Below are positions 27,445-35,457 of a stretch of 64,000 bases of DNA, piece after piece. A program made the position numbers and the translations under genes. The notes under the pieces were generated by a model. The model saw nothing but the letters and a program-made list of their open reading frames with translations, had not been told where the DNA came from and did no database searches. The DNA is taken from the NCBI RefSeq assembly GCF_020386635.1, contig NZ_CP081942.1:2356001-2420000 (forward strand), read 5' to 3'. This DNA is from Pseudomonas sp. MM211 (GTDB lineage Bacteria > Pseudomonadota > Gammaproteobacteria > Pseudomonadales > Pseudomonadaceae). The first letter of the stretch is position 1. The number at the start of each line of letters is the position of its first letter.

Positions 27445-28494
27445 TTACAGGCGCGGGTAGTCGATATAGCCGACCGGGCCCGAGCCGTAGAAGGTTTCGC
27501 TGTGCGCTTCGTTCAGCGCTGCGCCCTGGCGTAGGCGCTCCGGCAGGTCCGGGTTGGCGATGAAGGGCACACCGAAGGCCACGGCATCGGCCTTGCCGCT
27601 GGCCAGCCAGGCATTCGCCTGATCCTTCGAGAAGCGCTCGTTGGCGATGAACACGCCGCCAAAGGCTTCCTTCAGGCTCGGCGACAGGCTGTCATCGGCT
27701 TCCCGTTCGCGGGCGCAGAGGAAGGCGATGTTGCGCTTGCCGAGTTCGCGAGCCACGTAGGTGAAGGTTTGCGCACGGTTGGAGTCGCCCATGTCGTGGC
27801 TGTCGGCGCGAGGCGATAGATGCACACCGACACGGCCCGGTTCCCAGACGCTCAGCACCGCATCGGTAACTTCCAGCAGCAGGCGCGCACGGTTTTCCAG
27901 GGAGCCGCCGTAGTTGTCGGTGCGCTGGTTGGTGCTGTCCTGGAGGAACTGGTCGAGCAGATAGCCATTGGCGCCGTGGATTTCCACGCCGTCGAAGCCG
28001 GCAGCCTTGGCGTTTTCTGCGCCCAGTCGGTAGGCGTCGACGATGTCGGCGATCTCTTCGGTTTCCAGGGCGCGCGGGGTCACGTATTCCTTCATCGGAC
28101 GAATCAGGCTGACGTGACCGTCAGGCTTGATGGCGCTGGGGGCTACCGGCAGCTCGCCGTCGAGGTACGACGGGTCGGAAATCCGCCCCACGTGCCACAG
28201 TTGCAGAACGATCTTGCCGCCGTTGGCGTGCACCGCCTTGGTTACGCCGCTCCAGCCACGCACCTGGTCATCGGACCAGATGCCCGGAGTATTCGGGTAG
28301 CCGACGCCCATCGGCGTGACCGAGGTGGCTTCGCTGATGATCAGCCCGGCCGATGCGCGTTGGACGTAATACTCGGCCATCAACGCATTGGGCACGCGAC
28401 CTTCGTCGGCGCGGCAACGGGTCAGCGGTGCCATGATGATGCGGTTGGCGAGTTCCAGATCGCCGATCTTGATGGGGTCGAACAGTGTGGTCAT
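27445..28494 (-). CDS. xenB: Old Yellow Enzyme family alkene/xenobiotic reductase (XenB/NemA type)
   Basis: A 349-residue FMN-dependent NAD(P)H oxidoreductase of the classical OYE class. The start LFDPIKIGDLELANRIIMAPLTRCRAD, the substrate-binding pair HGAN in EIHGANGYLLDQFLQDSTNQ, and RTDNYGGSLENRARLLLEV are diagnostic. Members reduce activated alkenes, N-ethylmaleimide and nitro compounds. The length and position match Pseudomonas XenB. AAGGA lies eight bases before the ATG. An ArsR-type gene ends 77 bases upstream on the same strand, so the two probably form an electrophile-inducible operon. Confidence 0.9.
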   Translation of the reverse strand: MTTLFDPIKIGDLELANRIIMAPLTRCRADEGRVPNALMAEYYVQRASAGLIISEATSVTPMGVGYPNTPGIWSDDQVRGWSGVTKAVHANGGKIVLQLWHVGRISDPSYLDGELPVAPSAIKPDGHVSLIRPMKEYVTPRALETEEIADIVDAYRLGAENAKAAGFDGVEIHGANGYLLDQFLQDSTNQRTDNYGGSLENRARLLLEVTDAVLSVWEPGRVGVHLSPRADSHDMGDSNRAQTFTYVARELGKRNIAFLCAREREADDSLSPSLKEAFGGVFIANERFSKDQANAWLASGKADAVAFGVPFIANPDLPERLRQGAALNEAHSETFYGSGPVGYIDYPRL

Positions 28495-28571
28495 GGTCAG
28501 GATCCTTGGGTCATTCGCTCAGAACGGGTTGATGTACGGGGGTGCGGTTAGAAACGGTCAGCGCCAGGCGA

Positions 28572-28895
28572 TCAGGCGGCGATTCGTAGTTCCTCGCCGA
28601 TCAGGCGCAGGAAGGCATCGATGGTTGCATCGTTGCGTTTGAAGAAATTCCACTGGCCGACCTTGCGGCTGGTCACCAGACCGGCACGCTGCAGGGTGGC
28701 CAGGTGCGCCGATACGGTGGATTGCGATAGGCCGGTACGCTCGTCGAACTTGCCCGCACACACGCCGATGTCGAGGGCATGATCCTGCAGGGCGAAATTC
28801 GCTTCGGGCTCCTTGAGCCAACGCAGGATGTCGCGCCGCACCGGATGGGCCAGGGCCTTGATCACGTCGTCCAGATCGATGTCGTCGTTACTCAT
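28572..28895 (-). CDS. ArsR-family transcriptional regulator (xenB operon)
   Basis: A 107-residue winged-helix repressor. DVIKALAHPVRRDILRWLKEPE begins the fold, and the recognition helix is in GLSQSTVSAHLATLQRAGLVT. The canonical metal-binding ELCVCDL box is missing, and only one cysteine (IGVCAGK) is seen, so a metal role is unlikely and thiol or electrophile sensing is possible. AGGAG precedes the ATG at 28895. It lies upstream of xenB in the same orientation; several ATATCG half-sites upstream are operator candidates. Confidence 0.9.
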   Translation of the reverse strand: MSNDDIDLDDVIKALAHPVRRDILRWLKEPEANFALQDHALDIGVCAGKFDERTGLSQSTVSAHLATLQRAGLVTSRKVGQWNFFKRNDATIDAFLRLIGEELRIAA

Positions 28896-28906
28896 CGGTT
28901 CTCCTG

Positions 28907-28994
28907 ATATCGGTGCAGCGCAATATCGCGATGCAGCGAACTCTATATCGGGACTTGGCGATATACAGATCGTTCAGGCAGATAGTGCATATCG
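28907..28994. promoter_or_regulatory. Cluster of ATATCG half-sites upstream of arsR-xenB
   Basis: ATATCG occurs at 28907, 28923, 28945 and 28989, and its complement CGATAT at 28959. The pair TATATCG (28944-28950) and CGATATA (28959-28965) is a perfect 7-8-7 inverted repeat. The cluster fills the gap between the divergent ArsR and acpH starts and is a likely ArsR operator region. Confidence 0.6.
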
Positions 28995-29051
28995 ACCGGT
29001 GTGATGGCGCGCCCCTCGCCGCCGGCCGGCCGAGGCTTTACTCTGTACGCC

Positions 29052-29627
29052 ATGAATTACCTCGCACATTTGCACCTGGGCGGTGATGCGCCCGCCGAAT
29101 TGCTCGGCAGCCTGTATGGCGATTTCGTCAAAGGGCCGCTGGCCGGGCAGTGGCCGGCCACCATCGAAGCCGGCATCGCGCTGCACCGGCGAATCGACGC
29201 CTTTACCGACAGCCATGCGCTGCAGGCTCAGGCCCGGGCACGCTTTCCCGCAGAGCGTCGCCGGGTTGCCGGGATATTTCTCGATCTGTTCTTCGACCAT
29301 TGCCTGGCGCGGGACTGGCAGCGTTACAGCGATCAGCCGCTGGATCGTTTCACCACCCGCGTTTACCAGGTGCTGGCCGCCGAGTCGCAGTTACCCGGCC
29401 ACCTGCAGCACATGGCACCGCGCATGGCCGCTCAGGATTGGCTGGGCAGTTACCGGGATTTCGAGGTGCTCGGCCAGGTGATCACCGGGATGTCACGGCG
29501 GCTGTCGCGGCCTGGCTTGCTGGATGGCGGTCTGGACGACTTGCGCCGATTGTACGAGCCCTTGAGCGAGGACTTCCGCGCCTTCTACCCGCAGCTCATG
29601 GCCTTCGCCCGCGAGCAGCGAGGTTAG
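29052..29627 (+). CDS. acpH: Acyl carrier protein phosphodiesterase
   Basis: A 191-residue AcpH-family protein that removes the 4'-phosphopantetheine arm from holo-ACP. The N-terminal MNYLAHLHLGG, then GSLYGDFVKG, GIALHRRIDAFTDSH and FLDLFFDHCLARDW are the conserved HD-like metal-binding segments of the family. The ATG at 29052 is chosen at the conserved MNYLAH; an upstream extension to 29001 is not supported. It is divergent from the arsR-xenB operon. Its last four bases overlap the end of the convergent GntR gene. Confidence 0.93.
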   Translation: MNYLAHLHLGGDAPAELLGSLYGDFVKGPLAGQWPATIEAGIALHRRIDAFTDSHALQAQARARFPAERRRVAGIFLDLFFDHCLARDWQRYSDQPLDRFTTRVYQVLAAESQLPGHLQHMAPRMAAQDWLGSYRDFEVLGQVITGMSRRLSRPGLLDGGLDDLRRLYEPLSEDFRAFYPQLMAFAREQRG

Positions 29628-30628
29628 TCTTCGTTCTGCAGGCCGAGTCGTTCAAGCAGTGCCGGGTTGAGCTTGTTGCGCCTGGCTCCTTCGAGGTGCG
29701 CGCGCAGGCGATCCGCGGCACCAAGGCGGTCGCCGCGCTCGATCAGGTCGAGAATCTCCAGATGCTCCAGCACCTGCTTGCGGCGTGTCGGCCGCGGCAG
29801 ATCCACGCTGTACTCGACCAGGCGGCGCAGGCCGTTGAGGCGTTTCAACGATTGCAGCAAAAAACGGTTGCCCGAGAAGCCGGCGATGATCTCGTGGAAT
29901 TTCGAGTTGGCTTCGAACAACTCCTGAGTGGTCATCGTCAGGTAGCCGGTGGCGGCGATGTATTCCTGTTGCTGACGACACAGCGCCAGTACCTTCTGGT
30001 CGACCTGAAAGGTCGGTGAGAGCAGGCCGGCCGGCTCGATGGTCACCCTGAAACTGAAGCTTTCCTCGTAGGCCTCTATCGAGTCGATCACCGGCAGCAT
30101 GCGCCAGCCCTGGCCGGTGCGCTGTTCGGCCCAGCCTTCCTGCTGCATGCGCAGCAGCGCCGAACGCAGCTCAGTGCGCGATACGCCGAACTGGCGCATC
30201 AGGTCGATTTCGCTGAGGTGCTCCGGGAGCTGACGCGACAGGCGCAGCTCGACGAATTTCATGTACACCGAATCCTCTTCGGCTTCGGCGATCTCCAGCA
30301 CCAGGTCGTTGAGATCGTCTGCAGCCCGGGCGAGGAAGAAGCCACGGTTGCGGTCGTGCTTGAGCATGCCGCGCTCGGTGAGATGGTTCAGCACAAACTT
30401 CACTGGCGTACGCGAGGTATTGAGAGTCTGCGCCAGGTGGGACTCCGCCAAGTGATGGCCGACGGGCAGGCGCTCATGCCGAACGTAGGCGATGACCTCG
30501 CGGGCGACGCGTTTCTGCAAAGCAGTGAGAACCATCGGGTTGGTGTTTTCCTGAGCCATGGCAGTGGGCATCGAATTGTTGTTTGGGGTGCTGTTGGTGT
30601 GGCCGATTTCCTCAGCCAGGCGCTGCAT
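29624..30628 (-). CDS. GntR-family regulator with FCD domain and an apparent second wHTH
   Basis: A 334-residue regulator, longer than the usual 220-250 residues of FCD-type GntR proteins. A first winged helix is near residues 35-100 (LPVGHHLAESHLAQTLNTSR, then TPVKFVLNHLTERGMLKH). A second HTH-like stretch follows near 130-175 (LSEIDLMRQFGVSRTELRSA). The C-terminal half (LFEANSKFHEIIAGFSGN.., then LEHLEILDLIERGDRLGAAD) is an FCD effector-binding fold. Start is uncertain: ATGs also occur 19 and 23 codons in. It is divergent from the AbrB-type transporter, its probable target, and its end overlaps acpH by four bases. Confidence 0.88.
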   Translation of the reverse strand: MQRLAEEIGHTNSTPNNNSMPTAMAQENTNPMVLTALQKRVAREVIAYVRHERLPVGHHLAESHLAQTLNTSRTPVKFVLNHLTERGMLKHDRNRGFFLARAADDLNDLVLEIAEAEEDSVYMKFVELRLSRQLPEHLSEIDLMRQFGVSRTELRSALLRMQQEGWAEQRTGQGWRMLPVIDSIEAYEESFSFRVTIEPAGLLSPTFQVDQKVLALCRQQQEYIAATGYLTMTTQELFEANSKFHEIIAGFSGNRFLLQSLKRLNGLRRLVEYSVDLPRPTRRKQVLEHLEILDLIERGDRLGAADRLRAHLEGARRNKLNPALLERLGLQNED

Positions 30629-30684
30629 TCTGCTACGTAATCGGCTGCGCGCAAAGATCCCGCAGTGCCTGGTTACGATAAGTG

Positions 30685-30718
30685 AATATTGTTTTTTGTT
30701 TGAATTAAGAGCAATATT
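30685..30718. promoter_or_regulatory. AATATTG/CAATATT inverted repeat in GntR-AbrB gap
   Basis: Seven-base perfect arms at 30685-30691 and 30712-30718, in the AT-rich part of the 298-base divergent gap. The centre-to-centre distance of 27 is long for one GntR dimer, but the site could bind a tetramer or the arms could be separate half-sites. Confidence 0.35.
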
Positions 30719-30926
30719 GCCAGCGTTGATTAGCTGAGATAACTCGTTTTAGAGGGGTTGATCTCGGTTTTTCCTGCGAATGGATGAGCTGCATGGTGAC
30801 AAAAGTCATGATTGTCTGCGGCCTATCTAATTCTCTCCAGCGCCATCGGCGCTCGATCATCCGCCGCGCCGGCCCATCCGATCGCGTTGCCGCCGCACTG
30901 CAGTTGCATGCACCTAAGGGGAAACA

Positions 30927-31973
30927 ATGTTCAAAGGCCACTGGCTGAATTACCTGGGAACGCCGCTGGTTGGCGTGATGGGAGCTCTGATCGCCAGCGC
31001 CATCGGCTGGCCGCTACCCTGGATGATCGGCTCACTGGTGGCGGTCATTCTGGTGCGCTGCACCACCGCCTGGCAGTTACAGCCGTTCCCCGGCGGCCGC
31101 AAATTTGGTCAGTGGATCATCGGTATCGGTATTGGCTTGCACTTCACCCCAGCGCTGGTCGGGCAGATCGCCGGGCACCTGGTGCCCATCGTCATCGGTG
31201 CGTTGATTACCGTGCTGAGCAGCATCGTTGGCGTCTGGTTCATGCGCCGTACCGGGGAAACCATGGCCACTGCGTACTTTTCCAGCATGCCCGGCGGCTC
31301 TGGAGAAATGGTCAATCTGGGGGCTCGAAATGGTGCCGAGCTTACCCGTGTCGCGGCGGCGCAAAGCTTGCGGGTGGTTGCGGTGGTGTTGCTGGTGCCG
31401 GCGTTGTTCAAGTTCATGATGGGCGAGGGCGAGGTTCACCTGCACGCATCCAACCCGGATTGGCCCTGGCTGGCGTTGATTCTGCCGCTGGCAGGCGCCG
31501 CCGGTTGGCTGCTGCACCGGTTGAAACAGCCCAACCCTTGGTTGTTCGGGCCGCTGCTGGTCAGCGCGTTATTCAGTATTGGTTTCGACCTGAGCAGCAC
31601 GCTACCGGCCGGTGCCAGCCAGGTTGGGCAGCTGATGATCGGCAGCGCGTTGGGCTGCTTCTTCAACCGAGCCTTCTTCCGTTATGCGCCGTCGTTTCTG
31701 GCCCGCACCCTGATCACCACCCTGGCGATGATGCTGGTGGCGTTCGTGGCGGCCGTGCTGATCGGCTGGGCGAGCGGGTTGGATTTCCAGTCCCTGACTC
31801 TGGGCATGATGCCGGGTGGGATCGCCGAGATGAGCCTGACAGCGGAAACCCTGCAGCTGGCTGTGCCGCTGGTGACTGCTATGCAGGTGATCCGCTTGTT
31901 CCTGGTGCTGTTCTTCGCCGAGCCGATTTTCCGGCGCTGGCTGCGCCAGGAGAATCAGCTCTCGATGCGCTAG
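30927..31973 (+). CDS. AbrB-family membrane transporter (putative regulator-linked permease)
   Basis: A 348-residue inner-membrane protein of the membrane AbrB family (formerly miscalled ammonia monooxygenase). About ten helices form two repeats, each with a PGG/GE loop: SSMPGGSGEMVNLGARNG in the first and MMPGGIAEMSLTAETLQL in the second. The substrate is unknown; organic acids have been suggested for the family. AAGGGG lies six bases before the ATG. It is divergent from the GntR gene, which probably controls it. It ends 8 bases before the convergent olsA gene's end. Confidence 0.9.
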   Translation: MFKGHWLNYLGTPLVGVMGALIASAIGWPLPWMIGSLVAVILVRCTTAWQLQPFPGGRKFGQWIIGIGIGLHFTPALVGQIAGHLVPIVIGALITVLSSIVGVWFMRRTGETMATAYFSSMPGGSGEMVNLGARNGAELTRVAAAQSLRVVAVVLLVPALFKFMMGEGEVHLHASNPDWPWLALILPLAGAAGWLLHRLKQPNPWLFGPLLVSALFSIGFDLSSTLPAGASQVGQLMIGSALGCFFNRAFFRYAPSFLARTLITTLAMMLVAFVAAVLIGWASGLDFQSLTLGMMPGGIAEMSLTAETLQLAVPLVTAMQVIRLFLVLFFAEPIFRRWLRQENQLSMR

Positions 31974-31981
31974 CGTCAGCT

Positions 31982-32758
31982 TCAGGCAGCCTGGACGGCG
32001 TCCTGGCTATCGTCTGCGCCGTACAGCGCTGTATTGACGGCTGCATGGGCGCGCCGGGCCAGCTCGTTACGGTTGCCCGAGCTGCTGTCGATCGGTTCCA
32101 GCAACTGGATCTGCACCTCGGCGACATCGCTGCTCATCAGGCGCAGCAGGTGCGAGAGCATGTCGTCGTCGCCGATGAAGGGCGCTACAGGGCAGCGCTG
32201 GCCATCACGAAGGTAACGGATGGCCACTGGCTGCAGATCGATGCTGCTTTCGATGGCGCTGCTCAGCAAACGGCCATGGAACGTGCGCAGCGCCGTGCCA
32301 TCGCAGGTGGTGCCCTCGGGGAAGATCAGCAGGTGCCTGCCGCCGTTCAGGTGTCGGCCTAGCTGCTGATTGAGCAATCCGCCATCGCCCGCACCGCGGC
32401 GGATGAACAGGGTGCCTGCCTTGTGTGCCAGCCAGCCGGCGATCGGCCAAGTACGTACCTCGGCCTTGGACAGGAACGACAGCGGCGCCAGCATTCCAAT
32501 CAACGGGATGTCTGTCCAGGAAATGTGATTGCTCAGCCACAACATGGGCTTTTGCGGCAATTGCCCGCTAACGCTGACACGAAAGGGCAGTGCGTTGCTC
32601 AGGCGCGCCATGAACCAGCGGGTCATACGCTGGCGCAGGCCCATCAGGTCACGGCGAGTCAGACGTTCGATGGGAACCAGAGAAGCGGCGAGCAGGGTAC
32701 CTGCAGCGATCACCGCCAGCAGGCGGATCAGGCGCACATACAAACGCAGTTTACTCAT
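31982..32758 (-). CDS. olsA: Lyso-ornithine lipid O-acyltransferase (PlsC-like) OlsA
   Basis: A 258-residue membrane acyltransferase of the PlsC fold. An N-terminal hydrophobic helix (LIRLLAVIAAGTLLAASLV) precedes the HX4D-type box (NHISWTDIPLIG) and the glycerolipid-binding FPEGTTCDG motif. It adds the second acyl chain to lyso-ornithine lipid. Assignment rests on the motifs plus its position directly after olsB. The open frame runs to 32878, but the ATG at 32758 (MSKLRLYVRLIR) gives the usual N-terminus. A 120-base gap separates it from olsB. Confidence 0.9.
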   Translation of the reverse strand: MSKLRLYVRLIRLLAVIAAGTLLAASLVPIERLTRRDLMGLRQRMTRWFMARLSNALPFRVSVSGQLPQKPMLWLSNHISWTDIPLIGMLAPLSFLSKAEVRTWPIAGWLAHKAGTLFIRRGAGDGGLLNQQLGRHLNGGRHLLIFPEGTTCDGTALRTFHGRLLSSAIESSIDLQPVAIRYLRDGQRCPVAPFIGDDDMLSHLLRLMSSDVAEVQIQLLEPIDSSSGNRNELARRAHAAVNTALYGADDSQDAVQAA

Positions 32759-32878
32759 AGGCGGTTTCTGACCTGCTGGGCGGTTGATGGACGCATGCGC
32801 TGGCTGCCGCCGTGAATCGAAGGCAGCGGCCAGCGGCGCATTATTTACCGCGTCCGGCCGCCACCAGCAAGTTTTCAC

Positions 32879-33637
32879 TCAGACTGCCGCCTTGAAGTGC
32901 CGCGCATAACGTGGGCACAGCTCGTCACGCTTGAGCAGGATGAACACGTCGGCGACCTGGAAATCCTTGTCCCAGCACGGCTCCCCACACACCTTGGCGC
33001 CCAGGCGCATGTAGGCCTTGAGCAGTGGCGGCATCTCGGCGATGACGTTGCCGGAAAGCTCCAGGGCGGGCAGCGGGGTTTTCGGTTCCGCACGCAGGTG
33101 TTCGGTGCACAGGTGGCGCTCGCGCAGGCGCTGCATGATTGCCTGTGCCTGAATGCCGCCGTCCTGCATGGGGATGCTGGCGCAACCCATCAGGTAGCGA
33201 TAACCACCTTCGTTGAGCACCTCGGCCAGCTCGGCCCACAGCACGGCGATGGTGCCGCCGTTGCGGTAGGCGCTGTCCACGCAGGTGCGGCCGATCTCCA
33301 GCACCGGGCCTTGCAGGTGACGCAACCCATGCAGGGCGAATTCCTCTTCGCTGTAGAAGCGCCCGAGGCCAGCGGCTGCATGGTGGTCGAGCAGGCGTGT
33401 GGTGGCTACCAGCTCGCCGCTGTTCAGATCACGTACGCCGATGTGTTGGCAGTGCAGGTCGTAGTCATCCATGTCCAGGCCCAGCTCGGCGCCTTTCAGT
33501 TTGGCGTCGAACTCGGCGCTGAACACACGGAAGCGCAGGGCCTGTGCTTCGCGCAAGGCGCGCGAGGTGGTCAGGCGTTCTGCCTGCAGGCGACGGGGAG
33601 CGGTACTGCGCGCGGGTGCCATGGCGTTCTGGGTCAT
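32879..33637 (-). CDS. olsB: L-ornithine N(alpha)-acyltransferase OlsB
   Basis: A 252-residue GNAT-like acyltransferase that makes lyso-ornithine lipid from ornithine and 3-hydroxyacyl-ACP. Family segments are visible: [57 protein letters not shown] and [18 protein letters not shown]. It is first gene of the olsB-olsA pair. Ornithine lipids replace phospholipids under phosphate limitation. I see no clear Pho box upstream. The Shine-Dalgarno GGAGG lies six bases before the ATG. Confidence 0.95.
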   Translation of the reverse strand: MTQNAMAPARSTAPRRLQAERLTTSRALREAQALRFRVFSAEFDAKLKGAELGLDMDDYDLHCQHIGVRDLNSGELVATTRLLDHHAAAGLGRFYSEEEFALHGLRHLQGPVLEIGRTCVDSAYRNGGTIAVLWAELAEVLNEGGYRYLMGCASIPMQDGGIQAQAIMQRLRERHLCTEHLRAEPKTPLPALELSGNVIAEMPPLLKAYMRLGAKVCGEPCWDKDFQVADVFILLKRDELCPRYARHFKAAV

Positions 33638-33872
33638 GCCTTACCTCCGTTGCGGGTCGGGGCAGCCCTGCTGCGCACTCGAACCGGATTGGCCTGCTGA
33701 CCTGAGCAAACTCAGGAAACAACTGCAGGCTAGGCAGGGCGGGTGTCACCACTGTGAAGCTTCGATGATGCTTGTGTGACAGGGCACGCGGTGATGATCG
33801 CGAACGAGCAGGTTCAGTCTTGCCGCAACCTTGCTTACCATGTGCGTCCGATAGTTTTGAGTGTGTGCGCCG

Positions 33873-34166
33873 ATGTTCTTCGTCAGAAACCTGGCTTTGC
33901 CCTTCATCCTGATCATCGGCGGCGCGATCCTGATGATGGCGTTGGTGCTGCTGTCACAGCAGGGCGCTGCGCTGGCATCCTGGGCACCGACCGTGCGGGC
34001 GATTTTTCCCTGGATGATCCTGTTGCCGGCTTGCGGTGCGCTGTGGGCCGCGCAGCGGCTGCTGCAGATCTGGCGCTGGCGCCGCGGCACCCTGAACGGC
34101 GACTGCCAGCGCTGCACCGGCGTGATGGTCGGCGACCGCTGCCGGATGTGCGGCCAGCGGCCTTGA
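33873..34166 (+). CDS. Small membrane protein with CxxC..CxxC pair
   Basis: A 97-residue protein. Two hydrophobic helices (LPFILIIGGAILMMALVLL and IFPWMILLPACGALWAAQRL) are followed by a short basic cytoplasmic tail with CQRC and CRMC, a zinc-ribbon-like pair. Not recognised as a known family. The GTG at 33861 is another possible start; no strong Shine-Dalgarno. It precedes the phospholipase D gene by 133 bases on the same strand and may be co-transcribed, which suggests an envelope-lipid context. Confidence 0.65.
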   Translation: MFFVRNLALPFILIIGGAILMMALVLLSQQGAALASWAPTVRAIFPWMILLPACGALWAAQRLLQIWRWRRGTLNGDCQRCTGVMVGDRCRMCGQRP

Positions 34167-34299
34167 TGCACCTCTTCCGTGGCTTCGCCTGTGAGGTGCT
34201 TTGCAAGGCGCACCCGGGCGGCTATCGTGGCGCATCCCCAGCCCTCGGCCGAGATGCCATGCGCCCGTCGTCCTTCCTTCCACCCTGTGAGCGTAATTG

Positions 34300-35457
34300 A
34301 TGCCCGGTCAGGTATTTCCCTGGCGGGAAGGTAATCGCTTCACCCTGCTCAACGACGGCCCGACCTTCTTTCCGCGGATGATCGCCTGCATCGACGCGGC
34401 CCGTGAGACGGTCGAGCTCGAGCAATATCTGGTGGTCAGCAGCGCCTGTACCGATGCCCTGTTGCGTGCCCTGTGTGAAGCCGCGCAGCGCGGCGTGGCG
34501 GTGCGCTGCCTGTTCGATGCGTTCGGTTGCCAGGGGCTCAGTCAGCGTGACCGGCAATCGATGCTCGATGCCGGCATACAGCTGCGTTGGTACAACCCGA
34601 TACGCTGGCGCCGCGGCGCGCGCAATCTGTACCGTGACCACCGCAAGTTGCTGGTGGTCGACGACCGGGTCGCCTTCGTCGGCGGCACCGGTTCTACCGA
34701 TGAGTTCTGGACGCCCGGTGAGCCGGTCAGTGCCTGGCACGAAGTGATGGTGGAAATCGACGGACCGCTGGTGGTCGACTGGTTGCAGCTGTTCGACCGG
34801 CAGTGGCAGGCCAACAATGCACGCTTTGCCTGGCGTCCGTATCTCACCCCGCACCGCAAGCCGCTGCCCCAACTGCCGCCAACCGGGACGGGTTGGGGCA
34901 GAGTGGCCTATGCCGATGCACGACAGCACCGCGATATCCTGCAGTCGCTGATTCGTGCCTTGAATGGTGCACAGCAGCGCGTGTGGCTGGCCACACCGTA
35001 TTTCCTGCCGACCTGGAAAGTGCGTCGGGCGCTGCGCAAGGCTGCGGCGCGGGGTGTCGACGTGCGCTTGCTGCTCAGTGGCCGGCACACCGACAACCCC
35101 CCTGTGCGTTTCGCCGGGCAGCGTTACTACCCGCGATTGCTCAAGGCCGGGGTGCGCATCTTCGAATTCCGGCCGCGGTTCCTGCACCTGAAGATGGTGC
35201 TGGTGGACGACTGGACCAGTGTCGGCTCCTGCAACTTCGACCACTGGAACCTGCGCTTCAACCTGGATGCCAACGTCGAAACTCTGGATGCGGATTTCAC
35301 CGCGGCGGTGCAGCAAAGCTTCGAAACCGATTTCCCGCAGAGCCGTGAGGTCGACTTGCAGATGTGGCAGGCGCGGCCGTTCTGGAAGCGTCTGCGTCAG
35401 CGCCTGTGGGGCTGGCTGGATCGCCTGGTGGTCAACCTGCTCGATCGACGACGCTGA
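34300..35457 (+). CDS. clsB: Phospholipase D-family protein, cardiolipin synthase B-like
   Basis: A 385-residue protein with two HKD motifs: HRKLLVVDD at residues 114-122 and HLKMVLVDD at 296-304, each followed by the GGTGS or GSCNFD loop. The layout matches ClsB-type cardiolipin synthases, which join phosphatidyl groups from phosphatidylglycerol and a second phospholipid. It has no N-terminal membrane helix, also ClsB-like. The gene symbol is by analogy. The start could be the ATG at 34300 or the adjacent TTG. Its 3' end overlaps the convergent kinase gene by 26 bases. Confidence 0.87.
   Translation: MPGQVFPWREGNRFTLLNDGPTFFPRMIACIDAARETVELEQYLVVSSACTDALLRALCEAAQRGVAVRCLFDAFGCQGLSQRDRQSMLDAGIQLRWYNPIRWRRGARNLYRDHRKLLVVDDRVAFVGGTGSTDEFWTPGEPVSAWHEVMVEIDGPLVVDWLQLFDRQWQANNARFAWRPYLTPHRKPLPQLPPTGTGWGRVAYADARQHRDILQSLIRALNGAQQRVWLATPYFLPTWKVRRALRKAAARGVDVRLLLSGRHTDNPPVRFAGQRYYPRLLKAGVRIFEFRPRFLHLKMVLVDDWTSVGSCNFDHWNLRFNLDANVETLDADFTAAVQQSFETDFPQSREVDLQMWQARPFWKRLRQRLWGWLDRLVVNLLDRRR

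Noticed and set aside
30812..32362. 516-codon plus frame across the AbrB gene and olsA
   Set aside because: It runs out of frame through the AbrB coding sequence and antisense to olsA, lacks membrane or other plausible features.
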